From Bacillota bacterium (lineage in GTDB: Bacteria; Bacillota; Limnochordia; Limnochordales; DUMU01), in assembly GCA_012839805.1 (NCBI GenBank), contig DUMU01000048.1:1-64000 (forward strand): a stretch of 64,000 nucleotides of DNA, given 5' to 3'. Numbering within the stretch: position 1 is the stretch's first letter; each line of letters starts with the position of its first letter. Below are positions 25,979-33,615 of the stretch, piece by piece. The translations under genes were made by a program, and so were the position numbers. The notes below the pieces were generated by a model. That model had not been told where the DNA came from and made no database searches. It saw only the letters and a program-made list of their open reading frames with translations.

Positions 25979-27067
25979 ATGAAGATCGGCATCATTGGAT
26001 TGCCTCTGGTTGGCAAGAGCACCGTATTCCAGGCCTTGACAGGTAGTGCGGGGAAGATCGGGGTCGCGCTCGTTCCTGATGAACGGGTAGACAAGCTAAG
26101 TTCTCTCTTCCGCCCCCGCAAAACTACCTACGCCCAGCTCGAACTGGTCGACCTCGACCCCTACCCGCTCCCCGGAATCAACGGCAGCCAGCCTCCTCCC
26201 ACTCCGGCCGACCGTCGCACCTTTTTCGAGAGAGTTAGGGACGTCGATGCCCTGATCCAGGTGGTTCGCGCGTTCCGCAACCCGGCGGTTCCCCCGCCCT
26301 TGGACGAGATCGATCCCGCTCGCGAGCTGTCCCTGCTCCAGGAGGAGTTCCAACTCTCCGACTATCAGGTGCTGCAAAGCCGGCTGGAACGGCTCGCGAA
26401 GACGGGTAAGCCGCGAGCGGCGGCCGCGGCCAACCCTTCCCTGGCGACGGAAGCGGCCCTGCTCTCCCGGTGTAGCGCCTGTCTGGAACAAGGAAGGCCG
26501 CTGCGCACCCTGAGCCTGCAGGAAGACGAGGAACGTCTCCTGCGCAGCTTTGATTTTTTCACCTTCCGCCCGGTGATCGCCGTTCCCAACCTGGACGAAG
26601 ACGAGTGGCGCACCGGTGAATACCCCGGTCAAGCTGAACTGGCCAAGAAATCCGCCGAGTACGGCTTCCCTCTCCTGCCCATCGCCGGGCTACTGGAGAA
26701 GGAGATCAGCGAGCTACCTCCGCGGGATCGCGCGGCCTTCGCCGCCGAACTCGGGATCGAAGAGACCGGCGCCGATCGCCTCGCCCGGACCACCTACGCC
26801 CATCTTGGCCTGATCTCTTTCTTCACCGTGGGTGAGGATGAAGTAAGAGCCTGGACCATCCGGCGGGGAACAACCGCTCGCGCCGCCGCCGGCAAGATTC
26901 ACAGCGACATTGCTCGCGGCTTTATACGCGCCGAGGTCATTGCCTATCCTGACCTGCTGGCCGCGGGGACTTTGGCCAACGCCCGCTCCCACGGCCGGCT
27001 CCGGTTGGAGGGCAAGGATTATGTCGTGCAGGACGGGGACATCATCAACTTCCGCTTCCACGTCTGA
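25979..27067 (+). CDS. ychF: YchF/OLA1-type P-loop ATPase
   Basis: A 362-residue Obg-related NTPase. Seen: P-loop GLPLVGKSTVFQALTG (GxxNVGKST with Leu for Asn), a short switch region, a long coiled helical insertion (about 130-190), NLDEDEW where GTPases have NKxD (the change that makes YchF prefer ATP), and a C-terminal TGS domain ending DYVVQDGDIINFRFHV. YchF binds ribosomes and affects stress and translation. ATG at 25979 is chosen over GTG 25973 because of the promoter position. The stop overlaps birA on the other strand by 23 bases. Confidence 0.92.
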   Translation: MKIGIIGLPLVGKSTVFQALTGSAGKIGVALVPDERVDKLSSLFRPRKTTYAQLELVDLDPYPLPGINGSQPPPTPADRRTFFERVRDVDALIQVVRAFRNPAVPPPLDEIDPARELSLLQEEFQLSDYQVLQSRLERLAKTGKPRAAAAANPSLATEAALLSRCSACLEQGRPLRTLSLQEDEERLLRSFDFFTFRPVIAVPNLDEDEWRTGEYPGQAELAKKSAEYGFPLLPIAGLLEKEISELPPRDRAAFAAELGIEETGADRLARTTYAHLGLISFFTVGEDEVRAWTIRRGTTARAAAGKIHSDIARGFIRAEVIAYPDLLAAGTLANARSHGRLRLEGKDYVVQDGDIINFRFHV

Positions 27068-27878
27068 TTCCTTTTCCACGCGGGATTCCCGCGATGCCGC
27101 TACCGTCCCCGCACGGCCCGTGCCCGGGTGGAGGAACCGGAAAGAGAAGATGGGCCTTCGCCGGGTCAAAGGCAACGCTTCTGCCAAGCGTCGCCAGGAC
27201 CAGTCTCCCTTCGTCATCTATGCCGGCGAAGTATCCCTCGTAACGTGAACCCTCAGCCTCGACCATTGCCGGCTGCCCTAGGAATTCCAGGTACTGCCGT
27301 ACTTCCTCAGCCACCAGCCGGTATGCTCCCGACCGGAGCAGAGAGATCATGGGCTGGAGAGTTCGGTCGAGGACGGGAAGCAGGGCCCGGGGCGAGAACT
27401 TCTCCCCGGTCTCCTCCAGCAGGCTGGTGGCGGTGGGACGCACGTTCTCCGGTAGACTCGACACCGGCACTTCCGCATCAAGCCCCACCCCGATTACTGC
27501 CACCCGGGTCTCGCCTGCGATCCCCCGGGTTTCGGCCAGCACGCCCGCCAGCTTGCGGCCCCGGACGACCACGTCGTTCGGCCACTTCACCCGGGCCGCG
27601 ACGCGGGCCACCCTCTCTACCGTCCTTACCACCGCCAGCGCGGTCACCAGCCCCAACCAGGCCGAGGGGCGCGGTGCGAGGGGTGGTGAGAACGGCAATA
27701 GAAGGCTGGCCCAAAGCCCCCCCGGAGGTGACGCCCAGGGGGTCCCCCGGCGCCCGACCCCGGCTTCTTGCCGGCGTGCTGCCACCCAGAGCCTCTCCCG
27801 GCAACCTCCTTCCCAGAGACGCCAGGCCACCCGGTTGGTCGAGTCTACCGTCTCGAGCCAGATCTGGCGCGTTCCCAT
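27045..27878 (-). CDS. birA: Biotin--[acetyl-CoA-carboxylase] ligase, no DNA-binding domain
   Basis: A 277-residue class I biotin protein ligase; it adenylates biotin and attaches it to the carboxylase carrier protein. WLETVDSTNRVAWRLW, the biotin loop AGVGRRGTPWASPPGGLWAS, VKWPNDVVVRGRKLAGVLAE and a C-terminal SH3-like segment (VEAEGSRYEGYFAGIDDEGRLVL) are present. There is no N-terminal winged helix, so it should not repress biotin genes. The last 25 residues are Gly/Pro/Arg-rich and run antisense into the end of ychF; they may be a recent extension. Confidence 0.9.
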   Translation of the reverse strand: MGTRQIWLETVDSTNRVAWRLWEGGCRERLWVAARRQEAGVGRRGTPWASPPGGLWASLLLPFSPPLAPRPSAWLGLVTALAVVRTVERVARVAARVKWPNDVVVRGRKLAGVLAETRGIAGETRVAVIGVGLDAEVPVSSLPENVRPTATSLLEETGEKFSPRALLPVLDRTLQPMISLLRSGAYRLVAEEVRQYLEFLGQPAMVEAEGSRYEGYFAGIDDEGRLVLATLGRSVAFDPAKAHLLFPVPPPGHGPCGDGSGIAGIPRGKGIRRGSGS

Positions 27879-27893
27879 CGTTGCCCCAGCCGG

Positions 27894-27902
27894 TGGTATA
27901 AT
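27894..27902 (+). promoter_or_regulatory. Extended -10 promoter of the protease-like gene
   Basis: TGGTATAAT at 27894-27902: a consensus -10 with the TG extension. No good -35 is seen. The ATG within it (27901) belongs to the promoter, supporting the later GTG start at 27979. Confidence 0.5.
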
Positions 27903-27978
27903 GGCAAAAGAAAGAGAGGCAGACGCCGATAAGTGGAAAAGGGCCGCATCACGAAAGGCAGGGAAGGAGGCCGGCCTG

Positions 27979-29067
27979 GTGTTCCGTACTCGCTCTTGCG
28001 CATGCCGTCACCGGCCCTCCTCCGTGGTTGCTGCCGCAACCCACCTGGCCCGGGCGCTCTTACCGGTCCCCTCTGCCAGCGGCCACCGGGGGAGGCCGTC
28101 TCCCGCCGGCGTTGGCACGGTCATCGTCGCCGCTCTCCTTGGTATGGTTGAGGGCATTGGCCATGCCGCCTCTGCCAACCCGTTCCCTTTCATAGTCGCC
28201 ATCACCGCCGACTTCCCTGCCGTCTCTCCCGAACCCGTCTTCCCTCGTTCTCCCACCGACGCCTTTTTTGCCGAAGATTGGGTCCGTACGCCTTGGGCGT
28301 ATCCTCGCAAGCCGCGAGTGTTGCATCGCGAAGGACTCGGACTCCTGGTCGATCCGCGCGGCTACGTCCTCACCACTCAACACCTCGTAGGCTTCTTCGG
28401 AGATCAGCAGCGGATCACCGTGAGGATTAGTTCCAGCACCGGCCGGGCCGGGACTCCCGAGGGCGTATACTCGGCCCGGCTGATGGCCGTCGATCCCCTT
28501 CACGATCTGGCCTTGCTGGCCTTGGAGACCCGACCGGCCGCCGGCGCCGCCGGCTCCCCGGCGGTCCCGGAGGCTGCCAGCATTCTTCCCGCCTTGGACT
28601 TGTGGGAGGCGGCACCGACTGAACCGCCCCCCGACACGAACTGGCCGGTCAAGGTGCTGGTTCCTCTGCCCGGGGGCAGGATTGACTCCGCTACCCTCCA
28701 AGAGCTCCCGGCGCTGGTGACATCTCACCTGCCCGCTGCCGGCCCCCCCTCTCCCGACCGGTCGAACTCCTCCCGCGAACCGCTGTTGCTTTTTGACCCC
28801 ATCCTGGAGGAGTTACGTCCCTCCGGCGGGCTCATACCGCTGCGCCTCGCGCCGGCCAGCTCCGGCCAGCCCGCTACCGACCTCCCGGGCTTCCTACCTC
28901 CGGGCGCTCCGGTCCTTCACGAGGACGGCCGGCTTTTTGGATTGGCCACCGGCCTGCTCCCTCCCGACCGAAACCCCGGGCTGACCTTCGTAGCATCCTT
29001 ACAGGCCGGACGCGAACTGCTGGAAGGTTTCCTCGAGCAGACCCGACGTACTGGAACCGGAACCTGA
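27979..29067 (+). CDS. Trypsin-fold protein with the catalytic serine missing
   Basis: A 362-residue protein: membrane anchor (about 45-65), then an HtrA-like trypsin fold. GLLVDPRGYVLTTQHLVGF carries the catalytic His (about 135) and MAVDPLHDLALLALE the Asp (about 176). The usual GNSGGP site is replaced by LPPGAPVLHEDGRLFGLATG, with Pro (about 308) in the Ser position. The protein thus keeps two triad members but should not be a serine protease; it may bind peptides or have another role. No PDZ domain is seen. GTG at 27979 has GGAAGGAGG eight bases ahead, much better than the ATG at 27901. Confidence 0.7.
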   Translation: MFRTRSCACRHRPSSVVAAATHLARALLPVPSASGHRGRPSPAGVGTVIVAALLGMVEGIGHAASANPFPFIVAITADFPAVSPEPVFPRSPTDAFFAEDWVRTPWAYPRKPRVLHREGLGLLVDPRGYVLTTQHLVGFFGDQQRITVRISSSTGRAGTPEGVYSARLMAVDPLHDLALLALETRPAAGAAGSPAVPEAASILPALDLWEAAPTEPPPDTNWPVKVLVPLPGGRIDSATLQELPALVTSHLPAAGPPSPDRSNSSREPLLLFDPILEELRPSGGLIPLRLAPASSGQPATDLPGFLPPGAPVLHEDGRLFGLATGLLPPDRNPGLTFVASLQAGRELLEGFLEQTRRTGTGT

Positions 29068-29083
29068 AGGTTCGCTTCCCGCC

Positions 29084-29467
29084 CTACTGGCTCGCTTCTT
29101 TCTCGACCGGCCGGTTGATCTCTACCTCGACGTGATCCAGAACCCCCGGCAGGGGCACCTGCGGTTTACGGACGCGGACCGTCAGCTTCTCGAGCCCCGT
29201 TGCTCCCAGCTCGTTCCTGAGCGCCCGGGCAATCGCCTCCGCCAGTGCCTCCACCAGGTGGAAGCGTCTTTCTTCGACCTGTTCCCGGACAAGCTCGTAC
29301 ACGCGCCGGTAATCCAGTGCCCGTCCCAGGTCGTCGGTCTCCCCGGCCGCCTGCAGATTCAGGAAAAGGTCCACATCCACCTCAAAAAGGTGCGCAACCT
29401 CCTGTTCGGCGGGGAGCACCCCGTGGCGGCCGCGGAAGACCATGTTCCTCAACGTGAGCCGATCCAC
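29084..29467 (-). CDS. folB: Dihydroneopterin aldolase
   Basis: A 127-residue enzyme of folate synthesis that releases glycolaldehyde from dihydroneopterin. Starting at the GTG at 29467 it reads VDRLTLRNMVFRGRHGVLPAEQ, the normal FolB N-terminus; HLVEALAEAIARAL and VRVRKPQVPLPGVLDHVEVEI (with the catalytic Lys) follow. AAGGGG lies ten bases ahead of this start; longer in-frame starts overlap ftsH. It follows ftsH on the same strand with a 28-base gap. No other fol gene is in the window. Confidence 0.92.
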   Translation of the reverse strand: MDRLTLRNMVFRGRHGVLPAEQEVAHLFEVDVDLFLNLQAAGETDDLGRALDYRRVYELVREQVEERRFHLVEALAEAIARALRNELGATGLEKLTVRVRKPQVPLPGVLDHVEVEINRPVEKEASQ

Positions 29468-29495
29468 CCTGCCCAGCCCCTTGGAGTCGAGCACC

Positions 29496-31445
29496 TTACT
29501 GGAGCCCCACCGCCGGTTTCGGCTTGGCCCCCGCGCCCAGCGGTAGTCCCACCTCGGCGCCGCGCTCCTTCTCCCGGCCTTCGCCCACCGCCTCTCCGGC
29601 TCGCTCCGGGGCAACCGCCTGAGCTTCGTGACCGGCTGCTTCGACCAACGCTTCGCCCCGCATCAGCGCCGCAAACTCCTCGCGGCTTAACGTCTCGCGT
29701 TCCAGGAGGGCCTCCGCCACCCGCGAGAGCTCCGCCCGATGCTCCTCCAGAATGGCCTTGGCCCGGGCGTGGGCCGTCTCTACCAGCCGGCGCACTTCCT
29801 TGTCGATGGCCGCCGCTACCTTTTCACTGTAGTTCCGGTCCCGGGCGATGTCACGCCCGAGGAAAATCAGGTCTTCGTTTTGGCGTCCGAAGGTGAGCGG
29901 CCCCAGCTCTTCGCTCATCCCGTACTCGGTCACCATCCGCCGGGCTACCTTGGTTGCCTGTTCAAGATCGTTGTGAGCCCCGGTGCTAACCTCGCCCAGG
30001 GCGAGCTCCTCCGCCGCCCGGCCTCCCAGCATTTGGGCAAGTCTTTCCTCCAACTCCGTACGGGTCTCGTACCAGCGGTCCTCTTCCGGCAGGGTCAAGG
30101 TATACCCACCCGCCAGCCCCCGTCCCACAATGGTCACCTTGTGAACCGGATCCGCATGCGGCAGGAAGTACGCCACCACGGCATGTCCCGCCTCGTGGAA
30201 GGCAGTCAGCCTCTTTTCCCGCTCCGTCATCACCCGGCGTTTGCGCTCCGGTCCGATCAACACCCGGTCTACGGCTTCCTCGATCTCCGCCATAGTTATT
30301 CGCTTCTTGCCCCAGCGAGCGGCCAGGATGGCAGCCTCGTTCATCAGATTCTCAAGGTCGGCTCCGACGAACCCCGGGGTCATGCGGGCTACGGTCTTGA
30401 GGTCTACGTCGGCGGCCAGAGGCTTGTTGCGGGCGTGAATGCGCAGGATTTCCTCCCGGCCTACCACATCCGGCCGGTCCACCACGACCCGCCGGTCGAA
30501 GCGCCCCGGGCGCAGGAGCGCCGGGTCGAGCACGTCCGGCCGGTTGGTGGCCGCCATAACGATCACTCCGGTATTGGCCTCGAAACCGTCCATCTCCACC
30601 AGGAGCTGGTTGAGGGTCTGCTCCCGTTCGTCGTGGCCGCCGCCGAGCCCCGCCCCCCGGTGCCGGCCCACCGCGTCCAGCTCGTCGATGAACACTATGC
30701 AAGGGCTATTCTTCTTCGCAGTATCGAACAGGTCCCGGACCCGGGCGGCGCCCACCCCGACGAACATCTCGACGAAGTCGGAACCGCTGATGCTAAAGAA
30801 AGGTACCCCGGCTTCCCCCGCCACCGCCTTGGCCAGGAGCGTCTTTCCCGTTCCCGGCGGCCCCACCAATAGCACGCCCTTCGGGATCTTCGCCCCCATC
30901 TCCATGAACCGCTTGGGATGCTTGAGGAACTCGACGATCTCACCCAGCTCCTGCTTGGCCTCGTCCACCCCGGCGACGTCGTCGAAGGTTACCTTCGCCT
31001 TCTCTTCCGAATAAAGGTGGGCCCGGGCTTTGGCGAAGGAGAGAGCCCGGTTGTTGCCCCCTTGCATCTGGTTGAGTATGAAAAGGAAGAATCCGGCAAA
31101 GATCACGAGCCCGATGACGGAGGGCAGCACCGCCACCCACCAGGGCTGTTTGACCTCTTGCGGGTCGACCGCGACTCCCCGGCTTGCCAGCTCCAGGGAG
31201 AGCTGTCCCGCCAGGCCGGGCGGAATGACGGTCTGAAAGTGCTGCCCATTACGCAGCTGACCCACCACGGTCTGTTCGCCAATGATTCGTACCCGGCTGA
31301 CTTCACCCTTATTCACATACTCCATGAATTGGGTGAAGTTGGGACGCTCCACCGCAGGCTCTTTCGACATTAACATCCGGCCCACCGATAGAGCCAGGAT
31401 GGCGATGAGCATATACAGGCTGAGGTTGCGCGCCAGCTTGTTCAA
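29496..31445 (-). CDS. ftsH: ATP-dependent zinc metalloprotease FtsH
   Basis: A 649-residue hexameric membrane AAA+ protease. TM1 ([16 protein letters not shown]), a small extracytoplasmic domain, TM2 (about residues 105-125), then the AAA module with Walker A GPPGTGKT, Walker [14 protein letters not shown], the SRH region [18 protein letters not shown], and protease site [14 protein letters not shown] (HExxH). The TTG at 31445 gives the standard start [11 protein letters not shown] and has GGGGAGG eight bases ahead; the ATG at 31517 lies in a -10 box. The C-terminal 45 residues are rich in Ala, Glu and Gly. Degrades misfolded membrane proteins and regulators including those acting in sporulation. 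Confidence 0.96.
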   Translation of the reverse strand: MNKLARNLSLYMLIAILALSVGRMLMSKEPAVERPNFTQFMEYVNKGEVSRVRIIGEQTVVGQLRNGQHFQTVIPPGLAGQLSLELASRGVAVDPQEVKQPWWVAVLPSVIGLVIFAGFFLFILNQMQGGNNRALSFAKARAHLYSEEKAKVTFDDVAGVDEAKQELGEIVEFLKHPKRFMEMGAKIPKGVLLVGPPGTGKTLLAKAVAGEAGVPFFSISGSDFVEMFVGVGAARVRDLFDTAKKNSPCIVFIDELDAVGRHRGAGLGGGHDEREQTLNQLLVEMDGFEANTGVIVMAATNRPDVLDPALLRPGRFDRRVVVDRPDVVGREEILRIHARNKPLAADVDLKTVARMTPGFVGADLENLMNEAAILAARWGKKRITMAEIEEAVDRVLIGPERKRRVMTEREKRLTAFHEAGHAVVAYFLPHADPVHKVTIVGRGLAGGYTLTLPEEDRWYETRTELEERLAQMLGGRAAEELALGEVSTGAHNDLEQATKVARRMVTEYGMSEELGPLTFGRQNEDLIFLGRDIARDRNYSEKVAAAIDKEVRRLVETAHARAKAILEEHRAELSRVAEALLERETLSREEFAALMRGEALVEAAGHEAQAVAPERAGEAVGEGREKERGAEVGLPLGAGAKPKPAVGLQ

Positions 31446-31515
31446 ATAAGGACCTCCCCTCGCGGGCCCACTTCCGTCCACGGCTCCACGCGAGTACTTC
31501 TTCACAATCGCTTCC

Positions 31516-31524
31516 ATTATAGCA
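31516..31524 (-). promoter_or_regulatory. Extended -10 promoter of ftsH
   Basis: On the minus strand TGCTATAAT is a perfect extended -10. It overlaps the ATG at 31517, leaving about 65 bases of leader to the TTG start at 31445. No strong -35 at 17 bases. Confidence 0.55.
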
Positions 31525-31545
31525 TGCGATGTTCTCCCGTGCCCC

Positions 31546-33066
31546 TCAACCTTCCCGCAGGGGGAGATACCGGGTGGGCACGTCCCCCTGCGGTCCCGAC
31601 CAGCGGAGCCGGACCACCCGCCGGCTCCCGGGCATAGCCACCACCCTCCGGTCGACGGCCAGACCGGGAACCCAGACGATCCCCACCTCGTCTACCACCA
31701 CCGGCCAGTTCGACCGCCACTCCCGGGGAATCTTGGCGTCGACGAACAGATCCTGCAGCTTCTTATGTCCCGCCATCCCCGGCGGTGCCACCCGATCGCC
31801 CGGCCGCCAGGAACGTACCCGGAGTCCTCCGGCTACCAGGTCGGCGTCGAGCAGGGCTTCCCAGCGTCCCCGCGGCGGCAGGCCCGCCGTTTGACCACCG
31901 GAGCCGCTTCCGGTCGCTTCGACCCCTTCGAGGGAGGCTCGTATGATCGTTTCACCCCTCACTCCCCAGGAAACGCTTCCCGGAACCGGAAGATCAAGTG
32001 CCTCCTCTCCCACCTGGCCCTCTTCCTCCCGGGCCACCCGCCACAGCCTGACCCGCTCTCCCTTGAGTTCCCACCTGAGCCCTCCCGGAAGGTCGCCGCG
32101 AAGGTAAGCGATACCGTCCTCACCATCGCCCCGATCTCTGACGACGGCGTCACCTGCAACTGGCGCGAGCAGGGCAAGACGCCAGCGTTCCGTCGTGGTA
32201 AAGCCCCAGTCCCGCGGCATCCTTCCCTCCAGGAGACGCCGGACCAGCTGGCGAAGGACCCGGCGCTGCAAAGCTACCGGTAGTTCCGCGAAGGGCAGGA
32301 GCCGCCACGAGACGGCGCCGGGGTCAGGGGCCGGCCGGCCTTCGCAGCTAACCTCCAACCGGGTAAGAGCGTGCCGAGCGGTGGCTTCCAGAAACTCGTC
32401 CTCTTCCCTGGCGACTTCAGCAAGACGCACCAGGTTCACCCGGATCGCCGGGCTATACTCTTGCTCCAGTAGCGGCAGCAACTCCTGGCGTATCCGGTTG
32501 CGCAACCAGGTCACCTCGGTATTGGATCGGTCCCTTGCCGGTTCCCATCCCCAGGCCGCCAGGTAATCTTCGATCTCCTGGCGTCGCGTGGAGAGGAGTG
32601 GCCGGACGTACCGGTTCTCTCGCAGCCAGCTCATCCCGGTCAAACCCCTTAGACCTGTACCTTGCAGCAGGTGAAGAAGGATCGTCTCGGCCTGGTCGTC
32701 CAGGTGGTGGCCCAGGGCTACCCGATCGCAACCGAGCCGGGTGGCCAGTTGATCAAAGAACCGGTAACGCGCGAGCCTCCCGGCCGCCTCCAACGAGATA
32801 CCGCGCTCCCGGGCCAGGGCTGCCACCTCGACCCTTTCCACATAAAAGGGAACTGCTAGTGTTTCGGCCAACCGGCGCGCCTTCTCCTCGTCGGCTCTGG
32901 CCTCCTCCCCCCGCAAGCAGTGATTGAGATGGGCCGAGGCCAGTTCCCATTGCCATTCCTCTTCTCGAGCCAGGCGCCAAAGGAGGTGGAGGAGAACAGA
33001 AGAATCCGGCCCCCCTGAGAGGGCAACCAATACTCTCTGTCGCGGCAGGATAAGCTTTCGGGTCAC
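31546..33066 (-). CDS. tilS: tRNA(Ile)-lysidine synthase
   Basis: A protein of at least 506 residues that changes C34 of the AUA-reading tRNA to lysidine. The PP-loop is [18 protein letters not shown], followed by [45 protein letters not shown] and [28 protein letters not shown]; the C-terminal TilS domain follows. The normal N-terminus seems to begin further upstream: codons before 33066 read [17 protein letters not shown] in frame, but no ATG/GTG/TTG opens it, so the true start may be a CTG near 33110 or the GTG used here. Essential in bacteria. It sits between spoIIE and ftsH as in many spore formers. Confidence 0.93.
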   Translation of the reverse strand: MTRKLILPRQRVLVALSGGPDSSVLLHLLWRLAREEEWQWELASAHLNHCLRGEEARADEEKARRLAETLAVPFYVERVEVAALARERGISLEAAGRLARYRFFDQLATRLGCDRVALGHHLDDQAETILLHLLQGTGLRGLTGMSWLRENRYVRPLLSTRRQEIEDYLAAWGWEPARDRSNTEVTWLRNRIRQELLPLLEQEYSPAIRVNLVRLAEVAREEDEFLEATARHALTRLEVSCEGRPAPDPGAVSWRLLPFAELPVALQRRVLRQLVRRLLEGRMPRDWGFTTTERWRLALLAPVAGDAVVRDRGDGEDGIAYLRGDLPGGLRWELKGERVRLWRVAREEEGQVGEEALDLPVPGSVSWGVRGETIIRASLEGVEATGSGSGGQTAGLPPRGRWEALLDADLVAGGLRVRSWRPGDRVAPPGMAGHKKLQDLFVDAKIPREWRSNWPVVVDEVGIVWVPGLAVDRRVVAMPGSRRVVRLRWSGPQGDVPTRYLPLREG

Positions 33067-33214
33067 GATCTCTGATCGTACCCGCGCGAAGAGCTCGGCC
33101 AGAATGTCTGCCAGCCCTCTTTCCCCCTTCCCATCTATCCAACTGTCCTCTGACCACTGGTCTTGCGCCGACTCGCCCCTGACTACTGCCTTCCGAAGAC
33201 TATCCGAAGACTAC

Positions 33215-33240
33215 GAAAAGCCTCCCCGTGACCGGGGAGG
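33215..33240 (-). terminator. Intrinsic terminator upstream of tilS
   Basis: Perfect 8-bp stem CCTCCCCG / CGGGGAGG (33221-33228 with 33233-33240), loop TGAC, followed on the minus strand by CTTTTC. It ends transcripts from the SPW gene or from a short leader starting near 33370. Confidence 0.75.
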
Positions 33241-33374
33241 CGGGAGGCAGGTGTCACCGGGCGGGCTGGTAATCGTAGGGGCATCGTCCCCAACCAGGAT
33301 CAATCGCGCCTCACACCCACGAAGACCAGGCTGGCCCACGAGTCGGGGCCTCGAGTCCAGCTAACGAGTCCGAT

Positions 33375-33380
33375 ATTATA
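33375..33380 (-). promoter_or_regulatory. Isolated TATAAT downstream of the SPW gene
   Basis: A perfect TATAAT on the minus strand, 18 bases past the SPW stop and about 140 bases before a terminator. No -35 at the usual distance, so it is weak evidence of a short transcript. Confidence 0.3.
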
Positions 33381-33397
33381 CTCAACCGAGCCTGACA

Positions 33398-33565
33398 CTA
33401 CGACTTGTTCTGCTGCGTGCTCTGCAGGTAGGAAAGGATGGCCACCACGATTCCAACGATGATACTGTTCCACATCGGCGTCGACTGATCGCTGAACTTC
33501 AGTACCCACGGCGATACGATCAGCCAGAGGCCGAGGATGATGTTGACCCACGCCTGCCACGTCAT
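33398..33565 (-). CDS. Small SPW-repeat membrane protein
   Basis: A 55-residue protein with two membrane helices: MTWQAWVNIILGLWLIVSPWVLKF and WNSIIVGIVVAILSYLQS. The LIVSPW motif defines the SPW family, whose function is unknown. ATG at 33565 has AAAGGAG ten bases ahead; longer in-frame starts lack it. It is followed by a candidate terminator. SPW proteins usually have two such repeats and four helices, so this is a half-size member. Confidence 0.8.
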   Translation of the reverse strand: MTWQAWVNIILGLWLIVSPWVLKFSDQSTPMWNSIIVGIVVAILSYLQSTQQNKS

Positions 33566-33615
33566 CACGGGTCCGCTCCTTTCGCCTTCCCGGTGACACC
33601 TGCAGGACTCCCGCT

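Noticed and set aside
27349-27978. Long upstream extension of the protease-like protein
   Set aside because: It is antisense to birA and crosses the -10 box. The GTG at 27979 has a much better ribosome site.
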